A DNA stretch of 64,000 bases from Chthonomonas sp. UBA2362 (lineage in GTDB: Bacteria; Armatimonadota; Fimbriimonadia; Fimbriimonadales; Fimbriimonadaceae): assembly GCA_002344135.1 (NCBI GenBank), contig DDTO01000007.1, positions 1 through 64,000 on the forward strand, written 5' to 3'. The position numbers and the translations under genes are program-made. This document shows, in pieces, positions 1 through 9,015 of the stretch; the first letter of the stretch is position 1, and each line of letters opens with the position of its first letter. A model generated the notes under the pieces. The model worked only from the letters and a program-made list of their open reading frames with translations, had not been told where the DNA came from and searched no databases.

Positions 1-69
1 CTTGGGCCTATGTCTAGGTTCGATGAGAATCTAACGGCCGGAGAGTTAAGAAGTGACGTGGGTCTTACG

Positions 70-92
70 CCTTAGGGTCTTTAGACCTAAGG
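70..92 (-). terminator. Hairpin downstream of the LptC-like gene
   Basis: An imperfect inverted repeat (CCTTAGG arms, one bulged base, TTTA loop) lies about 30 bases past the stop of the minus-strand operon that ends at 123. No T-tract follows it on the minus strand, so it may be an RNA-end hairpin rather than a classical intrinsic terminator. Bases 1-122 otherwise show no gene. Confidence 0.35.
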
Positions 93-122
93 GATTGACG
101 GGCTCAGGAGCTGGGCCTAAAT

Positions 123-1589
123 CTAGCGTCCGCCGATCGGGCCGCGCAGACCAGGCGGTGGCTGCCCCCCGCCTCCACCCGTGCCCCCGGCGCCACCGGC
201 GCCGCCAGTGCCCGTACCCTTGTTCGAGCCGGGAGCCTTGGGTATCTCGTCCTCGTCCGCTACGAAGACACCGTCGAGCTCTTCGGCACTCCAGGCGTCG
301 TCGTCTTCCTTCGTAGAAACCTCGAACCACTTCGCCCGAATGTCATCCCCGAGTGAGGTCATGATGCGAACGTCTTTGTTTCCAGGAGTGCTCTCGAGCC
401 GCAAGGTCTCTTTCTCGCCATCGTAGAAGCCCTTGAATGCCCAGACCTGCCTCCAGCGACCTGCGGTCAAGTCCTGCTTTGCTTGGGGCGAACCGGTGAT
501 CTCTGCGCGGCGTTCTCCCTCGCGGTACCAATACTCGATTCGGGTGGCGAGTACGGCGACCGGGTACTTCCGGCGGCTCTGGGTACTGCGAACCTCTTCG
601 TCGAGCTGCTTCTCCGCGTCGGTCTTCCCTGTCGGGGCGGCGGGTCGACCGGCGGCGATCTCCTCGGGCACGATCGGCCTCAGGGGCTGAAGTTCGACCT
701 CTTCGAGGCGCTCCTGGTCTTCGGGCTTGATGAGCATGCTCACGTTGCCTTCCAGAACCGCGCGCTTCTCCTTCCGATAGATGGTCACCTTATCGCAAAG
801 CAGGTTGACCTTCTTGCTGAAGTAGGACACCTTGCCGGTCGCCACCACGACGTCGGTCTTGACGTTTCGCTCGACAGTGGCCGCCTTGATGATCACATCG
901 CCATCGGTCGCCCATGCGATTTTGGAGACTTCGAGGTCGCTGCCGGAAGCTCGACTCGTTGACTGCGCCTTGATGGTCCACCTCGAGCCCTTCTTGTCTC
1001 CGTCGGGCACTTGATCGACCTGGCCGGTCCAAGTGAGGGGCCCTAGCGAGTACGAATTGTCGCTGAGTTGGTACCAGAAGCCGTTGGCTACGACGTCGCC
1101 GCCGCTCAGCTTGCCCTTGATCGGGCCCGGCACGTCGATCTTCTTGAGGATCTGATCGTAACGAAACTGGTCGACCTTGAGGTCGAGGTCTTTCGCCCAA
1201 ACCCGGGCCGCGTTCCTTCCTTCGAAGATCTTGGAGTCCTGACTCCAGGCGCCTTCGGTCGCGCTAAACCGGAAGGGATCGCCGTTCGCGGTGTAGTAGA
1301 CTCCGTCTGTCACCGCGAAGCACTGCAGCGAGCGCCGATCGCGGGTGATTCCCAGACGTCCGACCCGAGCCTGACCGCGCAGGCTCGACTCCTCGTAGAA
1401 GCGCACCGTGACGTCGCCCATTTCGACCGTGATCTCGTTCTCTTGTCGCTGGCCAATCGACCTGCGAATCCCCGCGAAGGGATCGATGGTCGCGATGCGC
1501 CGCAGGCTGACCGTGCTCCAGGCAATCAAAGCTAAGGCACTTACGCCGAAGACGAGGGGCTTCCAGGGAAATCTATCGGAGCGTGACAT
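123..1589 (-). CDS. LptC/OstA-like periplasmic protein
   Basis: This 488-residue protein has one N-terminal membrane anchor (about residues 12-30) and then a long beta-rich region. A first part (about 50-170) resembles the LptC fold, which bridges lipopolysaccharide from the LptBFG transporter to LptA. Later stretches (about 215-260) read like OstA/LptA repeats, with phrases such as KVTIYRKEKRAVLEGNV. It is much longer than E. coli LptC (about 190 residues) and ends in a Gly/Pro-rich tail. It is the last gene of a four-gene overlapping operon, overlapping the preceding lipoprotein by 17 bases. A role in outer-membrane glycolipid transport is inferred; no other lpt gene is in view. Confidence 0.6.
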   Translation of the reverse strand: MSRSDRFPWKPLVFGVSALALIAWSTVSLRRIATIDPFAGIRRSIGQRQENEITVEMGDVTVRFYEESSLRGQARVGRLGITRDRRSLQCFAVTDGVYYTANGDPFRFSATEGAWSQDSKIFEGRNAARVWAKDLDLKVDQFRYDQILKKIDVPGPIKGKLSGGDVVANGFWYQLSDNSYSLGPLTWTGQVDQVPDGDKKGSRWTIKAQSTSRASGSDLEVSKIAWATDGDVIIKAATVERNVKTDVVVATGKVSYFSKKVNLLCDKVTIYRKEKRAVLEGNVSMLIKPEDQERLEEVELQPLRPIVPEEIAAGRPAAPTGKTDAEKQLDEEVRSTQSRRKYPVAVLATRIEYWYREGERRAEITGSPQAKQDLTAGRWRQVWAFKGFYDGEKETLRLESTPGNKDVRIMTSLGDDIRAKWFEVSTKEDDDAWSAEELDGVFVADEDEIPKAPGSNKGTGTGGAGGAGGTGGGGGQPPPGLRGPIGGR

Positions 1590-2448
1590 CTCGGGTTACG
1601 ATCTGGTCCTGACTCTTGAGCGTCACCGACTCGTCCGGAGCGCTCATGTTGTTCGTCGGGTTGCGAAAAGTCATAGTATAGGAACCGGCTAAAACCCAGA
1701 AGCCGTAGCCTCCATCGCCGCTGACTGTCCAGCGGCGGACCGGTACGCCAGCGGCCGAAAGCGTAACGATCGTGCCTGGAGCGGCATTGTTCGGCGATAC
1801 CGTCCCCTTGATGTTATACGGCGGAGGAGGAGGTTCGCTCCCACTTTCGGGAACAAGCAGCACGTCGGCGACGGTAACGACCCCAGCGACGGCGGGATCT
1901 TCCGCTCGGAAGGACTGGGGGAAGAAGCCGAGCCTCGTCACCTGGCCTTCGATATCGAAGAAGGCGCCTGCTCCGGCTGCGTAAGCCACCTCGGCCAGGT
2001 CGTAGTTGCCGGTAGCATCGGTCGCGCCTCGCCGAGACGCAAAATCGACCTGCGCTCCCTGCACGGGTGTGCCGTCGATCGCCGAAACCACGCGGCCGCG
2101 AACGGAGACTTTCTCGGGCCCAATGTAGAGATCGCCCATGCTGGCGGTCCCACCCGAGGGCGCCGGGATCGTGAAGCGGAATGAGGCCGTCGTCGCCCCA
2201 CTCTGATAGAGCACGACAACCGAGGTCGCGCTCGAAGGAACGACGAACGAAAATGAGCCGTCCGTCGTGCTCGATTGAGTCGATGCGGTGTCGGCCTGCA
2301 GGGTCGCCGGCGGACTGGGTGCCTGGCCGTCGACGACCCAGATCACCCGTCCGACCACCGTCGTACCTACCGGCGGGTTTCCGCCACCGCCGCCCCCTCC
2401 GCAGCCTGTCAGAACGGACGCCACGAGCACAGCGAGGAAGAATCTCAC
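1573..2448 (-). CDS. Lipoprotein with carboxypeptidase-regulatory-like repeats
   Basis: The 291-residue product begins with a signal peptide ending in an LTGC lipobox at about residue 16, followed by a run of glycines, so it should be lipidated. The body contains two or three short beta-sandwich repeats of the carboxypeptidase-regulatory-like type, including GRVVSAIDGTPVQGAQVDF followed by TDATGNYDLAEV. Such domains are structural or adhesive and have no active site. The start codon overlaps the stop of the upstream 897-residue gene by 4 bases, so the two are translationally coupled. Exact function unknown. Confidence 0.7.
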   Translation of the reverse strand: MRFFLAVLVASVLTGCGGGGGGGNPPVGTTVVGRVIWVVDGQAPSPPATLQADTASTQSSTTDGSFSFVVPSSATSVVVLYQSGATTASFRFTIPAPSGGTASMGDLYIGPEKVSVRGRVVSAIDGTPVQGAQVDFASRRGATDATGNYDLAEVAYAAGAGAFFDIEGQVTRLGFFPQSFRAEDPAVAGVVTVADVLLVPESGSEPPPPPYNIKGTVSPNNAAPGTIVTLSAAGVPVRRWTVSGDGGYGFWVLAGSYTMTFRNPTNNMSAPDESVTLKSQDQIVTRDVTLR

Positions 2449-5138
2449 GGACGAGCTCCGTTGAAGCCGAGCCCGATCGTCATGCTCGTCGACCAGGCCC
2501 GGAACTGATACGTGCCGCCGCCGAAGAACTTTCCGCGCATGCCGCCGGTTTCGTCGAGATACGGCACCATGCCGATCGACCCGCTCACTCGCTGAGCGTT
2601 CACCGTATAGAGCGTGCCGACCCTCAGGTTTTCGAACCGGATCCGGTAGATTTCCCGCGAAAGCGGCTTTCGCATATCGCGGTAGAGATTGGTCAGTGAC
2701 TGCCCCTGCAGACCCCCCATCCTCGGCGGCAGATCGGCATCATAGCGGGGGTCGAACGAAGCGGTCGCCCCCGATCTTTGACCGATCCGCACCTCGCTGG
2801 TCTCGCCACCGCCGGTAAGGGCGATGCGCATTTCCCATGCGTTCGCGCCCGGCGGCGGTGGAGCGCCTCCGGAACGGCCCGAGCCGCCCAGTCCGCTGGG
2901 CGAGAACGAAAGGACCGCTCCCTCCGGGGCAAAGACCCGGACATAGTACGCTTTGCCAGATTCGAACGAGGTGGCCGCATTGAAGGTTCCGCCCTCGGGC
3001 TTGCCGGAGACCGGGTCGTTCGCTCCGGGCGTGAACGAGAAGAACTCGGTTCCTATGGCGACGCCTCGGGCGTCGTTGAAAGAGGTCGGCGAGTTTGCGG
3101 CAACAGCGACCCGCACCTGCGAGAGCGGGACGTTCTCGGCGACCGGCGTCGAGATGAGGTTCCAGCCCGGTCGCAGCGCCACTGCCACCGCTGTGTTCGG
3201 AAGCACCCGACCCTGAACTGCGAGCGGCTTGGCTGTTTCCGAGCGGACGAAGAATCCGAGTCCCTGCGACATCGGTCCGCACTCCGGGAAGAATTCGTAT
3301 CGGTTCCGCGCCCCGTTCCATCGGGCGGCTTGAGTTTGAGCGGCCGGGAAGCCGAGAACGTCCGACGCTACCGCCTCGAACGGATCACCCGGCAAGCCGA
3401 TCATCGTCACGCCCTGTTTCAACCCACCCGGCAAATTTATCGTTCCATCGCCCCCGATTCTAAGATCGACGCCCAGCGGGCCGGGGCCTTTCGATACCTT
3501 TCGCGACAAAAGCCTCTGGCCGTTCCGGTTGACGTCGATCGTAGCGACGCCGGAACCGAGGAACGCGTTATCAGGACGAGCCCCGAAGGCGAGATTGGAC
3601 ACCGGAATCGCGGTCTGCACGACCGATCCGAAGCGGAGGTCTACCGTATAGGTTCCCGTGAGAGGCCCCCCCGAGACCGTGCCGAAGAACGTGTTCGGGT
3701 TCGGACGGGCCGCCGTTGCAATCGAACCGGCTGGCAGAATGCATCGCGAGATTCGGTCCTGGACCGGAATGTCGACGACCACTCGGTACGGCTGGCTGTT
3801 GAACAGATCGCCCGGAAAGTTCGGCGCCACCGCGCCATAGGCCGACACGATGTCCATGCGTTCGTCCTGGACGCTCGTGAAGAGCCGGAAAAACTCGGGC
3901 GTCCAGAAGACCGGGTAACTCGTGGCGCTCAGAAGAGTTTCATTGCCAGCAGAGTCCGAGGAGAAGTAGTGGGCCTGGATCCCGAAAACGCCGAAGTCGC
4001 TGCCTCCCAAACCGTCGACGATCGGGAACGGCTGCACGATCACCTTGAGGCCCGGGACATCGCGAGCAGCCAGGACGAACTGGCGTCTGTACCACTGGGC
4101 AAACTGCAGGCCCTCCACAGTCCCTCCCCCCACGAGGTTCAGAACCGTCTGGCAGAGCGCGACCTGCTGCTCCAGAGTTCGATACGATCCGGGCGAGGCG
4201 TAGAGCGATTGGGTCAGCTGCGCTACGAAGGCCGGGGACTCGACGAGGACCTTCTGCCATGCCGTACCGGCCATCTGGTAGCGCAGAAGGTAGGGGCCGC
4301 CCACGCTCCCACCGATCGGCAGCGGCTGGCTCCGAAGGTTGGGAGCGATAAACCGAGACGAGCCCAGCGCTGGGTGATTGGACCAGTCGTAATAGGGCGA
4401 AATGTCGTAGGTGCTCTCCAGGACTCCCTCGATAAGGTCCGGATCAAGGTTCGCAAGCATCGCCGCCGGAGTCCGGCTGATCCGCATGGTCGCTGCTCGA
4501 GCGAGACCCTCGTCGAAGGCGTCAGAACCAAACGAATTCGGACCCATGTAGGCTAGGAGCAAGGTGTGGATGAAGTTGACGGCCGAGACTTCCAGCTTGA
4601 AGCCGACTGCGTCCTGATAAACGGGGAAACGGACCTCCTGGCGGCCTGATCCATTGTTGGGCAAGTAGTAGCCGCCCGCCACCGCATCTCGCTCGCCGAT
4701 ATCGGCGTCGTAGTTCGAAACCCACACTTGCCCACCGACCGAAGGGGGCCCGAAGACAGCATCGAGAACCGGGCGAGCGCGTTGGAAAACGCTCTGCAGA
4801 AAATCGCGATACTCTGTTGGAAAGGCTCGCGGCCCCGTGCTTTCGAAAACGAGCGAGATGTCGCTTGCTCGCCCGCGACCGCCGGGCGGTGGCAGCGGCG
4901 ATCCTCCACGGGTGAGAAAGAACCGCATCGGGAGACTGAAGACTTGCTGCCGATTCGCCTGCGCGCCCCGGACCCTCCGCGTGAGGCGGGCCGCGTTGCG
5001 GCCGAAGAGCCTCGCGGCCGAGTCGGTCAGCGAGTAAACCGCCTCTTGATCGCGCGTCGCCTGAACGTCGAGCGTCAAGTCGGTCGCCGAGGCCATGGCG
5101 GCCGCGAAGAGAAAAACGAGGACGCCCGCGAACCTCAA
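2445..5138 (-). CDS. Large secreted protein with a degenerate gluzincin-like core
   Basis: The 897-residue product has a signal peptide ending near residue 18 (MASA-TD). Around residues 184-215 it reads AVNFIHTLLLAYMG followed by DAFDEGLARA. This is the layout of a gluzincin metallopeptidase (HExxH, then about 19 residues on a Glu in a xEGLA motif), but here HExxH has become HTLLL, so the Glu base and second zinc His are missing while the third-ligand Glu remains. C-terminal parts contain PGWNLISTPV-type beta-sandwich segments common in extracellular proteins. It lies between two lipoprotein genes with 4-base overlaps on both sides, which implies a shared envelope role. No homologue can be named; the peptidase resemblance is my inference. 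Confidence 0.6.
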   Translation of the reverse strand: MRFAGVLVFLFAAAMASATDLTLDVQATRDQEAVYSLTDSAARLFGRNAARLTRRVRGAQANRQQVFSLPMRFFLTRGGSPLPPPGGRGRASDISLVFESTGPRAFPTEYRDFLQSVFQRARPVLDAVFGPPSVGGQVWVSNYDADIGERDAVAGGYYLPNNGSGRQEVRFPVYQDAVGFKLEVSAVNFIHTLLLAYMGPNSFGSDAFDEGLARAATMRISRTPAAMLANLDPDLIEGVLESTYDISPYYDWSNHPALGSSRFIAPNLRSQPLPIGGSVGGPYLLRYQMAGTAWQKVLVESPAFVAQLTQSLYASPGSYRTLEQQVALCQTVLNLVGGGTVEGLQFAQWYRRQFVLAARDVPGLKVIVQPFPIVDGLGGSDFGVFGIQAHYFSSDSAGNETLLSATSYPVFWTPEFFRLFTSVQDERMDIVSAYGAVAPNFPGDLFNSQPYRVVVDIPVQDRISRCILPAGSIATAARPNPNTFFGTVSGGPLTGTYTVDLRFGSVVQTAIPVSNLAFGARPDNAFLGSGVATIDVNRNGQRLLSRKVSKGPGPLGVDLRIGGDGTINLPGGLKQGVTMIGLPGDPFEAVASDVLGFPAAQTQAARWNGARNRYEFFPECGPMSQGLGFFVRSETAKPLAVQGRVLPNTAVAVALRPGWNLISTPVAENVPLSQVRVAVAANSPTSFNDARGVAIGTEFFSFTPGANDPVSGKPEGGTFNAATSFESGKAYYVRVFAPEGAVLSFSPSGLGGSGRSGGAPPPPGANAWEMRIALTGGGETSEVRIGQRSGATASFDPRYDADLPPRMGGLQGQSLTNLYRDMRKPLSREIYRIRFENLRVGTLYTVNAQRVSGSIGMVPYLDETGGMRGKFFGGGTYQFRAWSTSMTIGLGFNGARP

Positions 5139-6472
5139 GGCGCCACGAACTCCCCGACCGCGCTCACCGTTCGGTTAACATTCTCGTCGGCCAGGCCCAG
5201 CACGAGGTAGTAATAGCGTTGCCCCCGGACCAGATTCGGACCGGCATATTCAAGGAAAACATCGGGCGTCGGCGAGTTGGCGTTGTTCCAGAACGACTCG
5301 ACGCCAATTCCGGGAAACTCGTCGAACAGATAGACGATGTATCCATCGGCTTGGGCGTCATTCCAGTTGAACGTCAAGGGGTTGTTCGTTACCCTCAAAC
5401 CGTCGAGATCGGGCAGCGGCGTGACGAGAACCGTATCACTGGGCAAGCTTTCCGATCGGTTCGGATCGTTCGGATAGATGACGCTGAGCGAAGTGATTTG
5501 GTAGTAGTAGTTCTGGTTAGGCCGCAGGACGTCGTCGAGATCCACGAAGTAGCCCTCGAGCGGCTCGCGAAGAAAGTCGATCGCTGTGAACGGCCCGCCG
5601 GCATTTCGACCGCGGTAGATGCCGTAGCCCAGCAGTTCGAGGCTGTCGATGGGCGTCCAATCGAGCCCGACTTCCACGTAGTTCCCGGCGGGCGTGAGGC
5701 GAGTGTCCGAAGCCCTTCGCTTGGCATGCCCCGGATCGAAAAGCCGCTTCACGTGCTCGATCGCCTCGCGATCCCGTGATGCGCGAGTGACTGGCGGCGA
5801 CGTCCATGACACCGCGGACAGATCCTGCGGCGCCTGCATCTGAGGGTTGCCTGGATTACTCAGGACGAAGTTCACCCGGCGGCGCTCGCCGTCGGTGAGG
5901 ATCATCGCATCGACATCGCTACGGTACTCACGCCCGCCAGCAACGATGGTGTACGAGATTCCGGAGATCAACCCGAACAGTTCGTACTCGCCGTTGGCGT
6001 TCGCCACGGTTCTCTGGCTGCTGAGCCCAGCGCCCCCGGCGAAAATACTTGCTCCACCCAGGCGGAAGCCGTCACGGTCCTCCACCACACCAAAAATGCT
6101 GGCAAGCTGCCGTTCGGGCGCGACGACGATGTTCACGCTCTGCGTCCGCTCGCCTCGGAAAGTGACGGCGACGTTGCGGCCCCTGAACCGCACCCCGTTC
6201 TGAACGATCTCGGCTTGGACATCGAGGTTGTCCTCGCGGACGTTACGAAGGATGAAGGCGCCGGTCGTGGATGTCGTCGTCGATCCGTCGCGGCTCGAAA
6301 CGCGTGCGCCGCGAACCGGATCGCCGTTTACATCGGTGACGGTACCCGACACCGATGCGGTGCGAGACCCGCCGCCGCCACCTCCGCCACCACTACCGCC
6401 GCAGCCGATAGCAGCGATGAGGGCAAGAGGAACGACGGCTCGAGAAAGTAGTTTTGTGCAATCGATATTCAC
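5135..6472 (-). CDS. Lipoprotein with regulatory-like and FN3-type domains
   Basis: First gene of the operon. The 445-residue product starts at a GTG preceded by GAGGT. Its signal peptide ends in AAIGC (Cys at about 24) followed by a glycine tract. Two carboxypeptidase-regulatory-like domains follow (about 38-110 and 115-195), the first containing VSGTVTDVNGDPVRGARVSS. A fibronectin type III-like module follows around 265-345 (LLGYGIYRGRNAGGPF, NQNYYYQITSLS). It is likely surface-attached by lipid and binds protein or polysaccharide; it shows no catalytic motif. Its stop overlaps the next start by 4 bases (ATGA). Confidence 0.7.
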   Translation of the reverse strand: MNIDCTKLLSRAVVPLALIAAIGCGGSGGGGGGGGSRTASVSGTVTDVNGDPVRGARVSSRDGSTTTSTTGAFILRNVREDNLDVQAEIVQNGVRFRGRNVAVTFRGERTQSVNIVVAPERQLASIFGVVEDRDGFRLGGASIFAGGAGLSSQRTVANANGEYELFGLISGISYTIVAGGREYRSDVDAMILTDGERRRVNFVLSNPGNPQMQAPQDLSAVSWTSPPVTRASRDREAIEHVKRLFDPGHAKRRASDTRLTPAGNYVEVGLDWTPIDSLELLGYGIYRGRNAGGPFTAIDFLREPLEGYFVDLDDVLRPNQNYYYQITSLSVIYPNDPNRSESLPSDTVLVTPLPDLDGLRVTNNPLTFNWNDAQADGYIVYLFDEFPGIGVESFWNNANSPTPDVFLEYAGPNLVRGQRYYYLVLGLADENVNRTVSAVGEFVAP

Positions 6473-6499
6473 TGGATTGACCTCGAAACGGTGGCTCTG

Positions 6500-6505
6500 A
6501 GGCTA
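6500..6505 (-). promoter_or_regulatory. -10 element of the lipoprotein/LptC-like operon
   Basis: On the minus strand TAGCCT stands about 27 bases before the GTG start at 6472, leaving room for a short leader containing a GAGGT ribosome binding site. No convincing -35 hexamer is visible. Confidence 0.35.
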
Positions 6506-6546
6506 CCGCATCTTGCATAGGAAAGAACGGCCGGGGTCCGCCTTGG

Positions 6547-7494
6547 TTACGAGCACCCGCCGTAGGCCCGGGCGATCTCGGGGTAGGCGGCGATGTGGGC
6601 TTCTATCTCGGCGACCGACGGCAGGCGGCCCGCACCTCCGAACCCGAGACAGTTCAAGCAACCGGCTGCGGAGGCGAAGCGAAGACCGTCCCCCAGCTCC
6701 ATACCCGAATCTGCCCCATAGAGCATGCCGGCACGAAAGACGTCGCCGGCGCCGGTGGAGTCGATGCTCTCGGGGCAAGGAAATGCCGGATACCTACGCA
6801 CCGGATGCCCGAGCCCGCCTGCCACGAACCCGTTGGGACCGTCGCTCAAGATGCAAAAGCACCGCTGCCGGTCGGAAAACTCCCGCACCCATGCGAGGTT
6901 GTGAGCGTCATCGCCACGGATGCCGATCCAGTCGGTGCTGGACTGCCACCATGCTCCCTCGGGAACGGGATCGCTCTCCTTGATGAAGTCGAGAAGATAG
7001 ATCGAGGCTCCCCGCTCGGCTGCCGACTCTACGGCCCGGCGTGCTACGTCGCCATGGTTCGGCTCTGCGGTGAACCAGGTCTCCGGCCCGATCCCCAGTT
7101 GGTCGAAGATCGATGCGATGGCGTCGGAATCCACTTGCTTTTCTAGATCCCGAAACCCTCGCCCGAACATCGTGCGCTCGCCGTCCGGTGTCACATAGAT
7201 GTCGCAGATCGGGGTCTGTGCGGGGCCGGCCGGCCGGCCTGTATCCAAATGAACACGGTCCAGTCCTCCAGCGGCCAAGGCTTTGCGGATGAAGTCAGCA
7301 TCGTCGCCGGTTCCGATCGGGTTGCCGATGAGGACGGGTGGACGCCACCAATGGGCCAGGGCGAGGGCCGTGTTGGCGGCTTCGCCACCCAGCATGCGAA
7401 CCTCTTCGACGATTTCGACATAGCCTCCCTTTCGCGGAAGATCGTCGACTCTGGCGAGCCGGTCAACGCAGACAGTGCCGTACACGACGAGCAT
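6547..7494 (-). CDS. PfkB-family carbohydrate kinase
   Basis: A 315-residue ribokinase-fold kinase. Near the N-terminus the glycine-rich substrate motif reads RMLGGEAANTALALA. The second PfkB signature, DSTGAGDVFRAG at about residues 238-249, contains the anion-hole GAGD and the catalytic Asp. It would phosphorylate a sugar or nucleoside with ATP in the cytoplasm; the substrate cannot be told from sequence. The gene stands alone, between the lipoprotein operon and the carboxypeptidase gene. Its 190-base leader (7495-7687) can fold into two small hairpins (around 7580-7592 and 7597-7618), but I recognise no riboswitch. Confidence 0.8.
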   Translation of the reverse strand: MLVVYGTVCVDRLARVDDLPRKGGYVEIVEEVRMLGGEAANTALALAHWWRPPVLIGNPIGTGDDADFIRKALAAGGLDRVHLDTGRPAGPAQTPICDIYVTPDGERTMFGRGFRDLEKQVDSDAIASIFDQLGIGPETWFTAEPNHGDVARRAVESAAERGASIYLLDFIKESDPVPEGAWWQSSTDWIGIRGDDAHNLAWVREFSDRQRCFCILSDGPNGFVAGGLGHPVRRYPAFPCPESIDSTGAGDVFRAGMLYGADSGMELGDGLRFASAAGCLNCLGFGGAGRLPSVAEIEAHIAAYPEIARAYGGCS

Positions 7495-7654
7495 CGCGAG
7501 ATGGTGGCACCAATCCCTGCCTTAAATGGTCCTAGGTCCATCGAACCGCGGGAATGATTCGCCTGTCTCAATAACCGTGGAGTAATCCACAAGCGACGAC
7601 CCGAAAGAGAAGTCGCACTCACATCCTCCATAGAAGCAAGACGAACCTCTCGAG

Positions 7655-7680
7655 AGCCCCGGGCCCCAACCCCCGGGGCT
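7655..7680. terminator. G+C-rich hairpin after the M14 peptidase gene
   Basis: Perfect 9-base arms (AGCCCCGGG and CCCGGGGCT) enclose an 8-base loop, beginning just after the stop codon of the minus-strand carboxypeptidase gene at 7688. The run TCTCATTTTATTT lies on the plus-strand side, so by T-tract it fits plus-strand termination better, though the only adjacent gene end is on the minus strand. Confidence 0.45.
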
Positions 7681-7687
7681 TCTCATT

Positions 7688-8905
7688 TTATTTCCGAACG
7701 CCACTCGTGCGGCGAACCGCCACGTCGAAGAGGAACGACTGGAACGCCTGCCAGTTCTCCTGCTGGGTCGGCAGGATCTGGTTCTCGGGCAAGAGAAATC
7801 CGTACTGGCCGGTGTCCCTAAGCTCGACGGTCAGCGAGATCGCCCCCATCGGGCTATAGAACCAGTCGACCGTAGTCCCGCTCGCAGGATAAATCGTCGT
7901 GTTGATCGGCCCGTCCTCGTAGACCATTCCACTGTAGTCAAAAATGGCGGAACGCATCCTGCCGCCGATGAACCGATGGACGGCATCGTCGGGGCACAGG
8001 GCGCTTTGGTATCCCCAAGGCCACATGATGAGTTGACTGTAACTGTGGTAGTCGATGAAGCCGGCGACGTTGGGAAGGCTCTGGACCAGGTTCCTCAGCC
8101 CCTGATTCTCCGGCTCGCTCATCGCCGAAGGGCCCCGATAGGTTTCGGAGCTGGTGTTACCGGAAGAGCCTGCTCCCCCCCAACCAGTGGCATAGTTTCG
8201 GTTGAGATCGACCCCGCGAGTCCCGTTTCCGTTGTTTCGCCGATTCTTTCTCCAATAGCGGTCATTGGTCCAGGTATAGACGTAGCCATCCGGGTTGAGG
8301 CTCGGAACGATGTAAACCGCGACTCTGCGCATGAGGTTCGCGTACGCAGGATCGTTCTTGATCCGGTCGATCAGGTTGTCGGCGAAGTACATGCACGTCG
8401 AGGGGCTGATCCACTCGCGAGCGTGGATACCGCCGATAATCACGATGTTGGCGACTTGTGAACTCGAGGTCTTCTGGTTCGAAATCCGATACGCCCAGAC
8501 AGCGCGGTTCCCCCAACTCGTCGCGATCTGCTGCCTGCTGACTAGGCTCGGGTTCGCCGTTCGCCACAGTTCGTACTGCGCGATCATGTTCGCGTAGTCC
8601 AAGTAGAAATACCGGTAATCGTCGATCTGGGGCCGCACGACATCGCGCCAAGCATCGGCATCGGGCAACTCCGAGATGAACTTGTGGTCCAGCCGCAGAG
8701 CCCATAGTTCGGGCAACTGGTTGGGGCCGACGATCACGTCCGTGGCGCCGAGGCTGACCTGTTCGGAAAAGAGACCCAGTCCGCAATCGGCCACGCGCTG
8801 AGCCTGCTCGTCGGTATCGACGTAGACCCGATATCGGGACCAGCCGGATTGAGCCGTTGCCGAGACGAACGACGCCGCCAGGGCGGCCAAGACAAAAAAT
8901 CGCAT
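7688..8905 (-). CDS. Secreted zinc carboxypeptidase, M14 family
   Basis: The 405-residue product has a signal peptide (about 1-19) and a propeptide-like segment, then a complete M14 domain. Zinc ligands are H161 and E164 in GGIHAREWISP and H287 in IDYHSYSQ. Arg and Asn of LNPDGYVY and the GVDLNRNY motif bind the substrate carboxylate, and the catalytic Glu is E361 in TVELRDTG. All active-site residues of carboxypeptidase A/B/T are present, so it should remove C-terminal amino acids from extracellular peptides. It is preceded by a GGAGGAT ribosome binding site and a TATAAT -10 element. Single-gene unit, divergent from the glycosyltransferase gene at 9016. Confidence 0.9.
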   Translation of the reverse strand: MRFFVLAALAASFVSATAQSGWSRYRVYVDTDEQAQRVADCGLGLFSEQVSLGATDVIVGPNQLPELWALRLDHKFISELPDADAWRDVVRPQIDDYRYFYLDYANMIAQYELWRTANPSLVSRQQIATSWGNRAVWAYRISNQKTSSSQVANIVIIGGIHAREWISPSTCMYFADNLIDRIKNDPAYANLMRRVAVYIVPSLNPDGYVYTWTNDRYWRKNRRNNGNGTRGVDLNRNYATGWGGAGSSGNTSSETYRGPSAMSEPENQGLRNLVQSLPNVAGFIDYHSYSQLIMWPWGYQSALCPDDAVHRFIGGRMRSAIFDYSGMVYEDGPINTTIYPASGTTVDWFYSPMGAISLTVELRDTGQYGFLLPENQILPTQQENWQAFQSFLFDVAVRRTSGVRK

Positions 8906-8934
8906 CGCAGTATCCTCCGCCAGAGGGCTACCCT

Positions 8935-8940
8935 ATTATA
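8935..8940 (-). promoter_or_regulatory. -10 element (TATAAT) of the M14 peptidase gene
   Basis: The consensus TATAAT on the minus strand lies 29 bases before the ATG, with a GGAGGAT ribosome binding site between them. The -35 region does not match TTGACA. Confidence 0.5.
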
Positions 8941-9015
8941 GGACCAAACCCCACTTGTGAGAGGTGTTTTTGAGCAAGGTTGGTTCGCCCCGCCCTTCGG
9001 TAGACTCCCACGACC

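Noticed and set aside
2778..4556. 592-residue plus-strand frame
   Set aside because: It is antisense to the pseudo-peptidase gene and Arg-rich, as expected for shadow frames in high-G+C DNA.
7191..7631. Minus-strand frame in the leader of the PfkB gene
   Set aside because: It runs out of frame into the kinase gene and shows no domain; the kinase frame explains the region.
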